From positions 27,028 to 42,702 of the forward strand of contig MU631451.1 of NCBI GenBank assembly GCA_026770615.1: 15,675 nt of DNA. Direction: 5' to 3'. Of the stretch, positions 7,622 through 14,525 are shown one piece after another (position 1 is the stretch's first letter; every line of letters begins with the position of its first letter). The stretch is from Pavlovales sp. CCMP2436 (Eukaryota > Haptophyta > Pavlovophyceae > Pavlovales). The notes under the pieces were generated by a model. It was not told where the DNA came from, made no database searches, and saw only the letters and a program-made list of their open reading frames with translations. The translations under genes were made by a program, and so were the position numbers.

Positions 7622-9436
7622 AAAAGAAGAAAAAAGCGGAAGACCTGCTCGAGGATCACCGTCTCGCGGTCGGACATCAACGGGCCGATGTAGGTAACAG
7701 CAACAAGAATCATGATAATAATACTAGAGCGGAAGACCTGCTCGAGGATCACAGTTTCGCGGTCGGCTATCAAAGTGCCGATGCAGGTGCGCCAATGGGT
7801 GGTCGAACGCCCTTTTGCAGCCTCGAGCTCGCGAATTGTGACAGCTGCTCGCGAGCTGGCCATGCGCGCCAAGGCCGTCACCATCGCCTTATTATTATTA
7901 TTATTATTATGCCATGCGCGCCAATGCCGTTACCATCGCCTTATCATCATCAGTATTATTATTTATATTAGCGGCTCAGCAGTGTGTGACAGTATAGATA
8001 TTATTATGCATATATTAATGTATATATATTCTAGACTCAAGTTTCTCATTTCACCTTTATTGTTATTATTGTGGTTGTTCTTTTCTTTATATATAGAAGC
8101 GGCTCAGCAGTGCTCAACAGGAGACGTTCACCCATAGGCGTGATCGACTTCAGGCATCAGACATAGCAGCAGAGAGAGAGAAACGGCGAATATAGATACA
8201 ACAGTGTGGAGCAGGTGGGGGAGAGCAGCAGATACTGTATGATCAGCAGAGATCGTGGCTAGTAACAGCTGGTCAGGGTAGACGGTCTAAACTCGTGGGA
8301 TATATAGTAGTAGGTCACGCGCCTGCGAATGTATATCCCACGAGGCGCAGTCGTAGTGTGGGCGGACAGCCAGTCATAGCGGGTGCGGGAAGTCTCTTAC
8401 AGTGGGGCGGATAGTCAGTCACAGGTGGGGGCGGACAGTCACAGACGCGCTCAAGGCTTACGAAAAATCAGCAAAGAGGAGGATTATTGACTCGCCCTGT
8501 CCGACCGGCTAGAAACCCCTAGTTGGGAATCGTGGCCGGGGGAAGGAGATAGCAGCCACCACCGTAAAAAGGGTCATGCTCGACGAGCTGCGCACAGCGC
8601 ACGTCATTCTAATGTTATTTCCTGGACAGTCATAGACGAGCGAGCCCGCTCAAGACTCAAAAAAATAAAAAACCTGAACGGAATCTGACGTCATGAACCG
8701 ACGACGATGAGGGGTCTCGATTGAAATAAATATATAAATATTATTACCTGTACGGAGTCGAGCGAACCCACGGACGACGCCAGGATCGCCAAGAGATCGG
8801 GCGCGCGCACGTGTGCGAAGCGGAGCAAGCGACGATAGACGAAGAGGCCTGCTTCAAGCTCCTTGCGCCAGACCTCGTGCTCCGGACAAGAGGACACTAA
8901 TTCGTAACCCAGCTCGCTAGGCGGCGCGGTGGCTTCGCGCAGCGCCCAGCCGATATGTCGCTGGTCCCACGAGGCGTGCCCCCAGCCGAGAGCTCTAAGA
9001 TAGAGGTGATTGGTGGGCCGAGCGTGGCGGAAACCGCCGGCTCGGCCTCTTCCAAAACACCCTCGAGCGGTCCGCCGGCGGCAGCTGCCGCGTCGCCGTC
9101 CGCGTCGTCGTCGTCGGCGACGCAGGCCTGGAGCAGCTCGATCTGATTTGCGTGCCGTGCACCAAGCTCGCGCAGCGCGGCGAGCGACTCCACGGCCGCG
9201 CTCAGCTTGCCCGCCAGCTCTCCCAGCACGCGCGCCTCCGCATCCGCCCTCGCGCGCGCAATCTCCCGCCGGTGGTACAACACGAGCAGCATGGCCGTCA
9301 CGCCGAGTCCGGCAAGCGCGCTCGGCTCCAGCTCGAGCGCGCCGCGTGGCAGCGCCCGGGTGAGCGCGAGCCGCACAGTAGCGACGCCGAGGTGCCACGC
9401 CGCGTGGGCAGTGCGCTCGCTGGGCGGCGCGGCCAT
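7111..9436 (-). CDS. Membrane-anchored coiled-coil protein with a START-type lipid-binding domain
   Basis: Minus-strand gene. ATG 9436-9434 opens a frame with a short hydrophobic segment (residues about 39-55, LAGLGVTAMLLVLY), then a charged Ala/Arg/Glu helix (56-105) and an Asp/Ala-rich linker. The homologous sequence resumes in another frame: WRKELEAGLFVYRRLLRFAH to SLDSVQ, ending at 8748 before a GTAATA donor. Exon 2 is 7887-7738 (AMVTAL to VILEQ). Exon 3 is 7446-7111 (VFRAELSNDP to a TGA at 7113-7111). Both joins are phase 0. The pattern CVRVEHYTAQL, VYIMDLRGLPSLIVRQAAKH resembles the C-terminal half of START domains, which bind lipids in a helix-capped cavity. The frame change inside 9070-8895 is unresolved: a short intron (for example ending at TTAG 8895) or a frameshift. 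Intron 1 is about 860 nt and contains degenerate repeats. START assignment is from motif pattern only. Confidence 0.65.
7455..7625. repeat. AAT and AAC trinucleotide microsatellite block in START intron 2
   Basis: AAT-type triplets (about 7465-7510) pass into AAC/AAT mixtures and then a run of AAC (about 7580-7621). On the coding strand this is TTG/TTA. It fills most of the intron between exons 2 and 3. Confidence 0.9.
7636..7790 (-). repeat. Duplicated exon end: two copies of about 60 bp, 93 bp apart
   Basis: The plus-strand segment starting at 7636 (GCGGAAGACCTGCTCGAGGA) recurs at 7729 with about 7 mismatches in 60. The right copy is the 3' end of START exon 2. The left copy lies in intron 2 and keeps the GAGCAG|GTCTTC donor. 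Because the spacing is 93 nt and no stop intervenes, use of the left donor would add 31 residues in frame. Confidence 0.85.
7860..7947 (-). repeat. Duplicated exon start, two copies of about 32 bp around a TTA microsatellite
   Basis: CCGTCACCATCGCCTTA (within 7858-7892, the first bases of START exon 2) recurs as CCGTTACCATCGCCTTA (within 7911-7944), together with the preceding CATGCGCGCCAA block. A TTA triplet run separates the copies. The outer copy lies in intron 1. Confidence 0.85.
8292..8344. repeat. 13-bp perfect inverted repeat in START intron 1
   Basis: CTCGTGGGATATA (8292-8304) and TATATCCCACGAG (8332-8344) are exact reverse complements with a 27-nt spacer. Confidence 0.8.
8350..8455. 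repeat. Degenerate tandem repeat (GGCGGACAGTCAGTCA type)
   Basis: About three units of GGGCGGA(C/T)AG(C/T)CAGTCA(T/C)AG occur in START intron 1, each followed by a G-rich tail. A related segment, GGACAGTCATAGACGAGCGA, recurs near 8622. Confidence 0.6.
8680..8790 (-). repeat. Degenerate duplicate of the START exon 1 end
   Basis: The exon 1 donor region (plus strand from 8746: ACCTGTACGGAGTC, then GAACCCACGGACGACG) has a diverged copy at 8681-8722 (ACCTGAACGGAATC, then GAACCGACGACG), about 65 bp inside intron 1. It retains a CAGGT-like junction. Confidence 0.55.
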
Positions 9437-10015
9437 GCGGTGCCCCGTGCCGAGGTGGGCGCGATGGTTGTCGGCGGGCGTGGGCGTGGGCGTCTGGACG
9501 ATTCGAGGTGTAAGTTTCGAGTTTAACGTCCGGGATCTCGCCGAGGATCTCACTGGATTTAAGTGTTGAAAAACACTCAGATCCAGGGATCCACCCCGAG
9601 CACACGGATACCGTCCCCACCGCTGATCAGTTCAGATACTCGACGATCGACGACTGACGACTCTCGACTGGCGCGCTGCGACCTCCACTGCTCTCCCTCG
9701 CGTCGTCTGAAAATGCAGCACCCGCCCGTGGTGAACAAATCGTTGAGCACGTAGTCCCCGCCTGGCAGCGGGGCCCCACTTGGACAGCGGGGAGAATCGG
9801 GTCCGTCGTACACCCGGCGCGGTGCTGCATACCGCCCCTGCGGCGCCCCGAAAATCCCTCGGTAGGCTGAATTCCCCGCTCTACAGCTGGGTCCGCAGCC
9901 CGCCTGAGACGAGGGACAGCGGGGGGCAGTGCCAAGTGCCCCCCTTCCGCGTTCTCGCAACGCGGCGTTGCGCCTGCAGCGGCGTTACCGCGCCTCACGG
10001 CGCGGCCTGCTCCAG
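9437..10015. other. Spacer upstream of the START gene
   Basis: This lies between the START gene's start and the 3' end of the gene at 10016, both on the minus strand, so it should hold the START promoter. It contains dispersed repeat copy C (9564-9619), a small hairpin beside it (AGTGTT/AACACT), GC-rich CAGCGGGG repeats near 9765-9790, and an 8-bp inverted repeat GGGGGGCA/TGCCCCCC near 9920-9945. Frames are open on both strands only because of GC bias, and none looks like protein. Confidence 0.45.
9564..9619 (+). repeat. Dispersed repeat, copy C
   Basis: GTTGAAAAACACTCAGATCC, then CACACGGATACCGTCCCC, matches copy A in both blocks with a short gap between them. Confidence 0.65.
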
Positions 10016-10789
10016 CTAGCGTTTCGATCCGCCTTTCGATCCGCCGACGAAGCATCGTGTAGCCATCGCTTCGGTTGCGTCCGAGTGTGACTCGTCGATA
10101 TCCTCCTCCATCGCCGAGTCCTCGTCCGAGCCGGACGGCAGCTCAGAGTCCTCGTCCGAATCGGATTCGGACGAGGTGCGTGTCTGCGCGGGCTTCGCTG
10201 TTGCCCTGGAAGAAGCATTAGCTCTCGGCTTCTCAGCGGCCGTGGGGGAGGAGCGCGGGGCGACGGTCGCCTCCTGCCGTGCCGGCAAGCCGGCACGGCG
10301 CTTGGCGGTCCGAGCCGCCACGCGCATCCCTGCCCCCGGCCGCAATGTGCCATCAGCGCCGTGCTTCTTCTTCCAGTTGTTGAGCCTCCTCCCCGAGATA
10401 CCCGCCGACGGCGATGAGCGCGCGCCCGCGCCCTTGCAGTCGGGGGCCGCCGCCTTTGCAAGCAGCGGGCGATCTCGTGGAGCGTCGCGGTTGCGACCGG
10501 CCGGTCGCGCCACGGCGCCCTGTGAAGCTCCCGCCTCGCCGGACGTGTAGGTGAGGGTAACGAGGTAGCCGCCTCGGTGATCACAGTATTGCGCCGTGAC
10601 CACCTCTCCGTTGAGCGCCATCCTTCGCTTCTCCTCCACGAGCATCTCGAACTGCTCGTGGACCACAGCGTGCTCCCGCGCGCGGAGGTCGACCAGACAC
10701 GCACGCGCGTCGGTCGCCGTCGGCACGAAGGAGTTCGCCGTCCCAGCGAGCCCCGCCTGGGGGGCGCTCGCCTGCTGGTCACGTTCCAT
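10016..10789 (-). CDS. Unrecognised protein with basic middle and acidic Ser/Asp/Glu tail, possibly nuclear
   Basis: A single 257-codon minus-strand frame runs from ATG 10789 to TAG 10018-10016 without an intron. I do not recognise the family. Residues about 28-68 are a charged helix, possibly a coiled coil (VDLRAREHAVVHEQFEMLVE), then a short beta-like segment GGYLVTLTYTSGE. The middle (95-205) is rich in Arg, Lys, Ala and Pro, with GRRLNNWKKKHG at 133-144. A Ser/Asp/Glu tract follows (206-236), with several CK2-like SDEDS sites, and a Gly/Ser/Lys end. Basic blocks plus an acidic tract are typical of chromatin- or RNA-associated proteins; that role is inference. The coding sequence contains two perfect palindromes. 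It is on the same strand as the START gene but 580 bp away. Confidence 0.6.
   Translation of the reverse strand: MERDQQASAPQAGLAGTANSFVPTATDARACLVDLRAREHAVVHEQFEMLVEEKRRMALNGEVVTAQYCDHRGGYLVTLTYTSGEAGASQGAVARPAGRNRDAPRDRPLLAKAAAPDCKGAGARSSPSAGISGRRLNNWKKKHGADGTLRPGAGMRVAARTAKRRAGLPARQEATVAPRSSPTAAEKPRANASSRATAKPAQTRTSSESDSDEDSELPSGSDEDSAMEEDIDESHSDATEAMATRCFVGGSKGGSKR
10150..10176. repeat. Perfect palindrome, 13-bp arms, inside a coding region
   Basis: CCTCGTCCGAATC (10150-10162) and GATTCGGACGAGG (10164-10176) flank a single base. It encodes part of the acidic SSESDSDED tract. The left arm also recurs as CCTCGTCCGA near 10120. Confidence 0.85.
10276..10299. repeat. Perfect palindrome, 11-bp arms, inside a coding region
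   Basis: GCCGTGCCGGC and GCCGGCACGGC are separated by AA. It encodes part of the RRAGLPAR stretch of the gene at 10016-10789. Confidence 0.85.
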
Positions 10790-10818
10790 GCCCGCTGGTG
10801 TAGTGTAAATAAATGTGT

Positions 10819-11148
10819 TTACAAACTTGACTTAGGATTCGTAGCGGGGTGCTTGGCGCGCTTGTGATCCGCTCGCTCCTCGCTGTGACGGAGACCCACG
10901 ATAATGTAGCCGGGCTCGTCACATGCGAGGTCAGAGCGCGCGCACTCGGAGACTGGTGTCAGATAGCTCGCGGCGGTCGCAGCCAGCGCGAAGCACGAGA
11001 GCGCGCCACCAGCGGCGGCCACGCGCGAGCGCAGGTTGGATAGCCCGGAGCTGCTCCCGGTGCTGGCGTGCGATGCGAAGCACGAGAGCGCGCCACCAGC
11101 GGCGGCCACGCGCTAGCGCAGGAGGGATAGTCCGAAGCTGGCGCGCAT
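10819..11148 (-). pseudogene. Small signal-peptide-type protein with tandem duplication and nonsense codon
   Basis: ATG 11148-11146 begins MRASFGLSLLR and meets TAG at 11115-11113. The same frame continues past the stop as RVAAAGGALSCFASHASTG and repeats the block 87 nt (29 residues) later as SSGLSNLRSRVAAAGGALSC, where the equivalent codon is TCG (Ser). It then runs on through FALAATAASYLTPVSECARSDLACDEPGYIIVG to a stop at 10821-10819. The single-copy form resembles a signal peptide plus a short Cys-containing mature region. As read, only 11 residues would be made, unless readthrough or an alternative start is used. The tail after YIIVG may be intron or UTR, since it ends only 30 bp before the start of the next minus-strand gene. 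Family not recognised. Confidence 0.45.
10988..11142 (-). repeat. 87-bp tandem duplication, two copies
   Basis: The segment beginning GCGAAGCACGAGAGCGCGCC at 10988 recurs at 11075. The first 39 bases are identical, then scattered mismatches follow, including the TAG/TCG difference. The spacing is a multiple of three. Confidence 0.9.
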
Positions 11149-11235
11149 TATCACAAGAGTAGAGTTTCGTTCTATCTTAGAACTAATTATTAATCAATCA
11201 TTTTCAGTGGCTTATGTAAGACTAGCAGGCACAGT

Positions 11236-11283
11236 TGCAAGTGTAACACCCCGACCGGGTGCAAGTGTAACACCTCGACCGGG
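11236..11283. repeat. 24-bp tandem repeat, two copies
   Basis: TGCAAGTGTAACACC(C/T)CGACCGGG occurs twice with one mismatch, about 60 bp downstream of the 3' end of the minus-strand gene at 11341-12075. Confidence 0.85.
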
Positions 11284-11340
11284 TCTTGCGTATGCACAGC
11301 CCGCAAGTTCTGAAGTATACCCGCCCCGAAAATATTGCAG

Positions 11341-12075
11341 TCAGGGGAATGTTGAAGTCAGGGACACGCCAAATTCTGCCTCGGTCAAAACGACGTGCTG
11401 CCGGCACTTTGCGAATTTGTTGTAGGCGACCACGAGAATTCTGTCCCAGCCCATGGTAAGGAGCTCGTTGAGGTAAGCTACGAGAACGCCGGCGAGCATC
11501 ACTGTCGTCGTCGCGTGGCGGCTGTCTTCGTCAACCGCGGTAGCGTCGGCGCTGCTGACCTGGAAGAGCACCTCGGAGTTGAAGCCGTGGTGTTTCATTC
11601 CATTAAACAGCTCGCTCTCCTCGGGGTCCGAAAGCTCGCAGAGGGCATCCGACGCGTTCTCGCCCTTGACGTCGCAAGTGCCCTCAACGACTAGGACGTG
11701 ATACTTCTCGATCGCATCGCCGACGCCCGCCTTGGTCACGAGGAGGGTGGCGCTCGGCGAGGTGCCAAGCTCGCCGTGGCGGCGGTCCGCGCGCGCGAGC
11801 CCCACGTTAAGCGCTGAAAGCTCGGCATATGTGTGCTTCGTGCTGAAGGCCTCCAGTGCATCCGCGCTCGGAAGGGTGTGAAAAACCGAGCTTTGCCGCG
11901 CGGGAGAGAGTGGGCCATCACAGGCTATAGTATGTACTTGAAGGTTGATTTTGAATTCCGCAAGCCGGATCGAGTCGCTCCCCTGACGAACGGACTCGAG
12001 CAGAATAAATAATATTGTAGTCTGTGCCGTTGTGGTACATGTTCCGTAAAAATATCCTGCGTCGGTGGGCGAGAT
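11341..12075 (-). CDS. Unrecognised protein-coding gene, 5' end unresolved
   Basis: One minus-strand frame is open from after a TGA at 12078-12076 down to a TGA at 11343-11341. It has balanced, protein-like composition through FILLESVRQGSDSIRLAEFK, SSVFHTLPSADALEAFSTK, VGDAIEKYHVLVVEGTCDVK, SELFNGMKHHGFNSEVLFQV and WDRILVVAYNKFAKC. No ATG precedes the well-coded part (the first alternative start, GTG at 11805, cuts off good sequence), so an upstream exon is likely. A candidate acceptor GACGCAG lies at 12063-12057. A competing frame starts at an ATG (MLHSKAGNMHILNLAHRRR) near 12112 and stops near 11918, so the true first exon is uncertain. I see no transmembrane segment or catalytic motif and cannot name a family. 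Mixed alpha/beta character suggests a soluble globular protein. Confidence 0.55.
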   Translation of the reverse strand: MSPTDAGYFYGTCTTTAQTTILFILLESVRQGSDSIRLAEFKINLQVHTIACDGPLSPARQSSVFHTLPSADALEAFSTKHTYAELSALNVGLARADRRHGELGTSPSATLLVTKAGVGDAIEKYHVLVVEGTCDVKGENASDALCELSDPEESELFNGMKHHGFNSEVLFQVSSADATAVDEDSRHATTTVMLAGVLVAYLNELLTMGWDRILVVAYNKFAKCRQHVVLTEAEFGVSLTSTFP

Positions 12076-12528
12076 TCAAAATGTGCATGTTGCCGGCCTT
12101 GGAGTGTAGCATCGATCGACGTCTTTGCTATGAACCGGGGGCTTCGCACCCTGGACCCTCCACGCCTGCGGCGGGCTCTTTTTTTTTTATTTCCGTTTTG
12201 ACGCGTAAAATTCAGCGCAGTGCTTTTTGATTTCTAGAGCCCTCGCACGCACGTGTGTTGAGCGTGGGGTTGCGAGTACTATACCAACGGAAGATGGAGG
12301 CGAAGCGAGCTGGCGAGAGGCGAGAGTCGGCGAGCTACGTGATCTGGGGAGCGTGCACGAGGCCAAACTGAGCTTTAACGGAAGCTAACTAACGCTGACG
12401 AAAGCTAACTAAACTTGACTCACGCTGGGGCTTTACCGGAAATCATAACGCGAAAATTTATGGGCTCTGTGGGCTGCGGAGCGGAATTACATCGAAATCA
12501 TATCGGCATAGCGCGAAGGAGCTTGCGT
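12076..12528. other. Spacer before the repeat cluster
   Basis: No convincing coding frame. It contains a T-run at about 12180-12190, an imperfect tandem pair around 12378-12415 (GGAAGCTAACTAACGCTGAC and GAAAGCTAACTAAACTTGAC) and purine-rich sequence. The promoter or first exon of the gene at 11341-12075 may lie here. Confidence 0.4.
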
Positions 12529-12817
12529 CGGAGCGCTAAGATTAGATTGACTTGAACTTGATTTATCGGCCAGCCAGAACCATACGTATATTGCAGTGCT
12601 CAGACCAGCACAACATTCAGAACAATCAGACGCAAGCTTGAATCTCTATCAGAAATATTATAATGAAAGAGGGTTCTGGCATATAAAATATTAATGAGAA
12701 CTTGTAACACTGGGGTTCGGGCAGAACTTGAAACACTGGGGTTCGGGCATAATTTAATGAAATTGGATTTGGGCTGGCGGTGTTTCATATTCAAGTCAAG
12801 CTGATCTTAGCGCTCCG
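12529..12817. mobile_element. MITE-like foldback element, about 289 bp
   Basis: The left end CGGAGCGCTAAGATTAGATT (12529-12561) and the right end, read in reverse complement (CGGAGCGCTAAGATCAGCTT, 12817-12785), form terminal inverted repeats of about 33 bp with few mismatches. No coding frame lies inside. The interior holds a 26-bp tandem repeat and the left copy of a 74-bp direct repeat. No clear target-site duplication is seen. The element type is inferred. Confidence 0.6.
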
Positions 12818-12963
12818 GTTCTGGCATATATTATATGGCGCCCAAGCCAGCGCAGCCGACTAAGGCACGCAGCAGGCAATGGGCGACGCAGCGCTCAGAC
12901 CAGCACAACATTCAGAACAGTCAGACGCCAGCTTGAATCCCTATCATAAATATATCAATGAAG
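12593..12963. repeat. 74-bp direct repeat, copies at 12593-12666 and 12890-12963
   Basis: Both copies read GCTCAGACCAGCACAACATT, then TCAGACGC-AGCTTGAATC, and end in an AT-rich stretch with an ATG. They differ at roughly 9 positions. The second copy supplies the ATG of the ORF at 12958. Confidence 0.85.
12697..12748. repeat. 26-bp tandem repeat, two copies
   Basis: AGAACTTG(T/A)AACACTGGGG followed by TTCGGGC occurs twice with one mismatch inside the foldback element. Confidence 0.9.
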
Positions 12964-13536
12964 GCTCCTTCTTCAACCAGTCCTTTCAACGCGCCCCCGC
13001 GCTGCAGCCCGTGCCCCGCACGCGCGAACGAGTTCACGGCATTCAAAACCCCGTCGTTTCCTAACGACACGCCGACGGTGAGACCACCAATGAACTCGCT
13101 CGCTCGCGCTCGGCCGGACGGCCTCGCGTTGCCTGGTTTGGCTCCTTCGGCTCCTTCTTCCACTAGTCCTTCTACCGCGCCCCCGCGCGGCGGCCCGCGC
13201 CCTGCACGCGCGAACAAGTTCACGGCATTCAGAACCCAAACCCACTATCAAGTGGACTCGCTCGCGCTCGACGTCTCGGCTCCTTCGACTCCCTCTTCAA
13301 CCAGTCCTTCCACCGCGCCCCCGCGCTGCGGCCCGCGCCTTGCACGCGCAAACGAGTTCTCGACATTCAAAACCCCATCGCTTCCCAGCGATACGTCACC
13401 GCTGGGATCACCTATGGACTCGCTTGCTCGCGCGCTGTCGGGCGGCCCCGCGTTGCGCAGCGACTCCAGCGCTTTGTTTTCGGCTTCCTCATCATCCACC
13501 ACTTCTACCAGCTCCCCACTTCGGCGTAGCGCGTAG
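12958..13536 (+). CDS. ORF of three roughly 60-residue Ser/Pro-rich repeats, coding status uncertain
   Basis: A 192-codon frame runs from ATG 12958 to TAG 13534-13536. Three units share APSSTSPSTAPPR-GPR-ARANEF, then FKTPS and an SLARA block. The middle unit is shortened and carries unique sequence (TQTHYQVDSLALD). The ATG lies in a copy of the 74-bp dispersed repeat, and both sides of the ORF are foldback elements. Differences between units 1 and 3 fall about evenly on the three codon positions, which argues against strong protein-level selection. The opposite strand also has frames through the same repeats (GLVEEG motif, 12921-13223 and 13248-13502). It could be a repeat-derived unit of a non-autonomous element. 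No family recognised. Confidence 0.3.
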   Translation: MKAPSSTSPFNAPPRCSPCPARANEFTAFKTPSFPNDTPTVRPPMNSLARARPDGLALPGLAPSAPSSTSPSTAPPRGGPRPARANKFTAFRTQTHYQVDSLALDVSAPSTPSSTSPSTAPPRCGPRLARANEFSTFKTPSLPSDTSPLGSPMDSLARALSGGPALRSDSSALFSASSSSTTSTSSPLRRSA

Positions 13537-13550
13537 GAGCCTGCGTCGGA

Positions 13551-13659
13551 GCGCTAAGATCAGCCTGACTTGAACTTGAAACGTACCGCCAGCCCGAACC
13601 CCCCTTTATTAATATATTAATGAAGGGGGGTTCTGGTTGACGAAGCTGATCTTAGCGCC
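13551..13659. mobile_element. Short foldback element related to the 12529-12817 element
   Basis: GCGCTAAGATCAG at 13551 and AGCTGATCTTAGCGCC ending at 13659 are inverted. Inside, 13596-13632 is a near-perfect palindrome (GAACCCCCCTT to AAGGGGGGTTC) around an AT core. The left end shares about 50 bp with 12511-12561 (GGAGC-TGCGTCGGAGCGCTA, then GACTTGAACTTGA). Confidence 0.6.
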
Positions 13660-13984
13660 CTGACGATAGGCTTCACAGATGTACCCCTTGGCATCGGTTC
13701 TCCCGGTAAGCCCTCCTACCTAACTATGGCGGCAACATATTTCAAACAGACCGATCTTAGGGCCATGTCAGAGAACTGCGACAACAGCGGCGGGGCTCGC
13801 GATTTTGTTATTTTCGGCTCGCTCACAGAACTTATCCACTGAGTCGTAGTCCTGTCTCGGTTGTAAAAGTCGCAGTACTGTCTTTACTACCGACACTTGA
13901 ACTGAAGTGTGCGCGCGAATGGAGGGCATATAGTCTCCGCCAGCACACGGCTTGGGCCGAAAAATTCCATTGCGACAGCACTTT

Positions 13985-14031
13985 CTGTGTGCTCTGCAAA
14001 GGTACCCCTTGATTCGAGTGTTTTCTCGATC
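13985..14031 (-). repeat. Dispersed repeat, copy D (inverted)
   Basis: Read on the minus strand, GAGAAAACACTCGAATCAAG, then a TTTGCAGAGC block and CACAGAAAGTGCTGTC, follows copy A (1181-1243) with small gaps. Copies A and D are in opposite orientation. Confidence 0.7.
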
Positions 14032-14065
14032 TGGCAGCGTGGGGGGGGGGGTATTTTTAGTGAAT

Positions 14066-14100
14066 AAATGCAGAATCGGCAGTCTGCCGATTCTGCATTT
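14066..14100. repeat. Perfect palindrome, 17-bp arms, one-base centre
   Basis: AAATGCAGAATCGGCAG (14066-14082) is followed by T and its exact reverse complement (14084-14100). It sits just inside the left end of the foldback element and is absent from the right end. Confidence 0.95.
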
Positions 14101-14386
14101 ACAGTATTCATTTCTCTTATTATCTTTGTAATCAAGGTATGATACTTGTAGAACTCTGAAGAGCTTCCTAGACGTAGAATTTGACGGAAAACAACTTTGT
14201 TGCTATAGTCTGTTACCTGATTCTTTCGGGAAAACCGAGAGAATGGCACCTACATAAAAACTTACCGGCATCTTCCTGGCCTTGTTACTACACATCATGA
14301 AGTATGCTCGCTAGGAACCTTGAGAACACACCTAAACGTAGATTTGGACAAGGAACAATTTCGGTGTTGGATTCGACACCTGATTC

Positions 14387-14525
14387 TACAGGGGATCGCG
14401 GGCAATAAGAAGCTGTAGTGTCAAGAAGCTGAGCCTCGTTCTTTTGTATTGTTTGTTATGTAATTTGCTAAGAAGCTCAGCCTCAAGCTCAAATTCGCCC
14501 TTCTTATTGCCCGCGATCCCCTGTA
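14387..14525. repeat. Perfect 26-bp inverted repeat with 87-nt loop
   Basis: TACAGGGGATCGCGGGCAAT plus AAGAAG (14387-14412) is exactly complementary to 14500-14525. It forms the stem of the inner hairpin of the foldback element. Confidence 0.95.

Noticed and set aside
7312..7971. Plus-strand frame with long Asn/Thr runs
   Set aside because: The runs are translations of AAT/AAC microsatellites, and the flanking sequence is START exon DNA on the other strand.
9010..9569. Plus-strand frames over START exon 1
   Set aside because: Arg/Ala/Pro-rich shadows of a GC-rich minus-strand coding region.
9577..10055. Minus-strand frames between the START gene and the gene at 10016
   Set aside because: Composition follows GC bias, there is no recognisable segment, and they overlap the end of a better gene.
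12597..12817. tRNA-derived SINE origin for the foldback element
   Set aside because: No convincing A-box/B-box pair or A-rich tail was seen; inverted ends fit a MITE-like element better.
13887..14249. Minus-strand 120-codon frame
   Set aside because: It runs through the left arm of the foldback element and dispersed repeat copy D, so it is not a gene.
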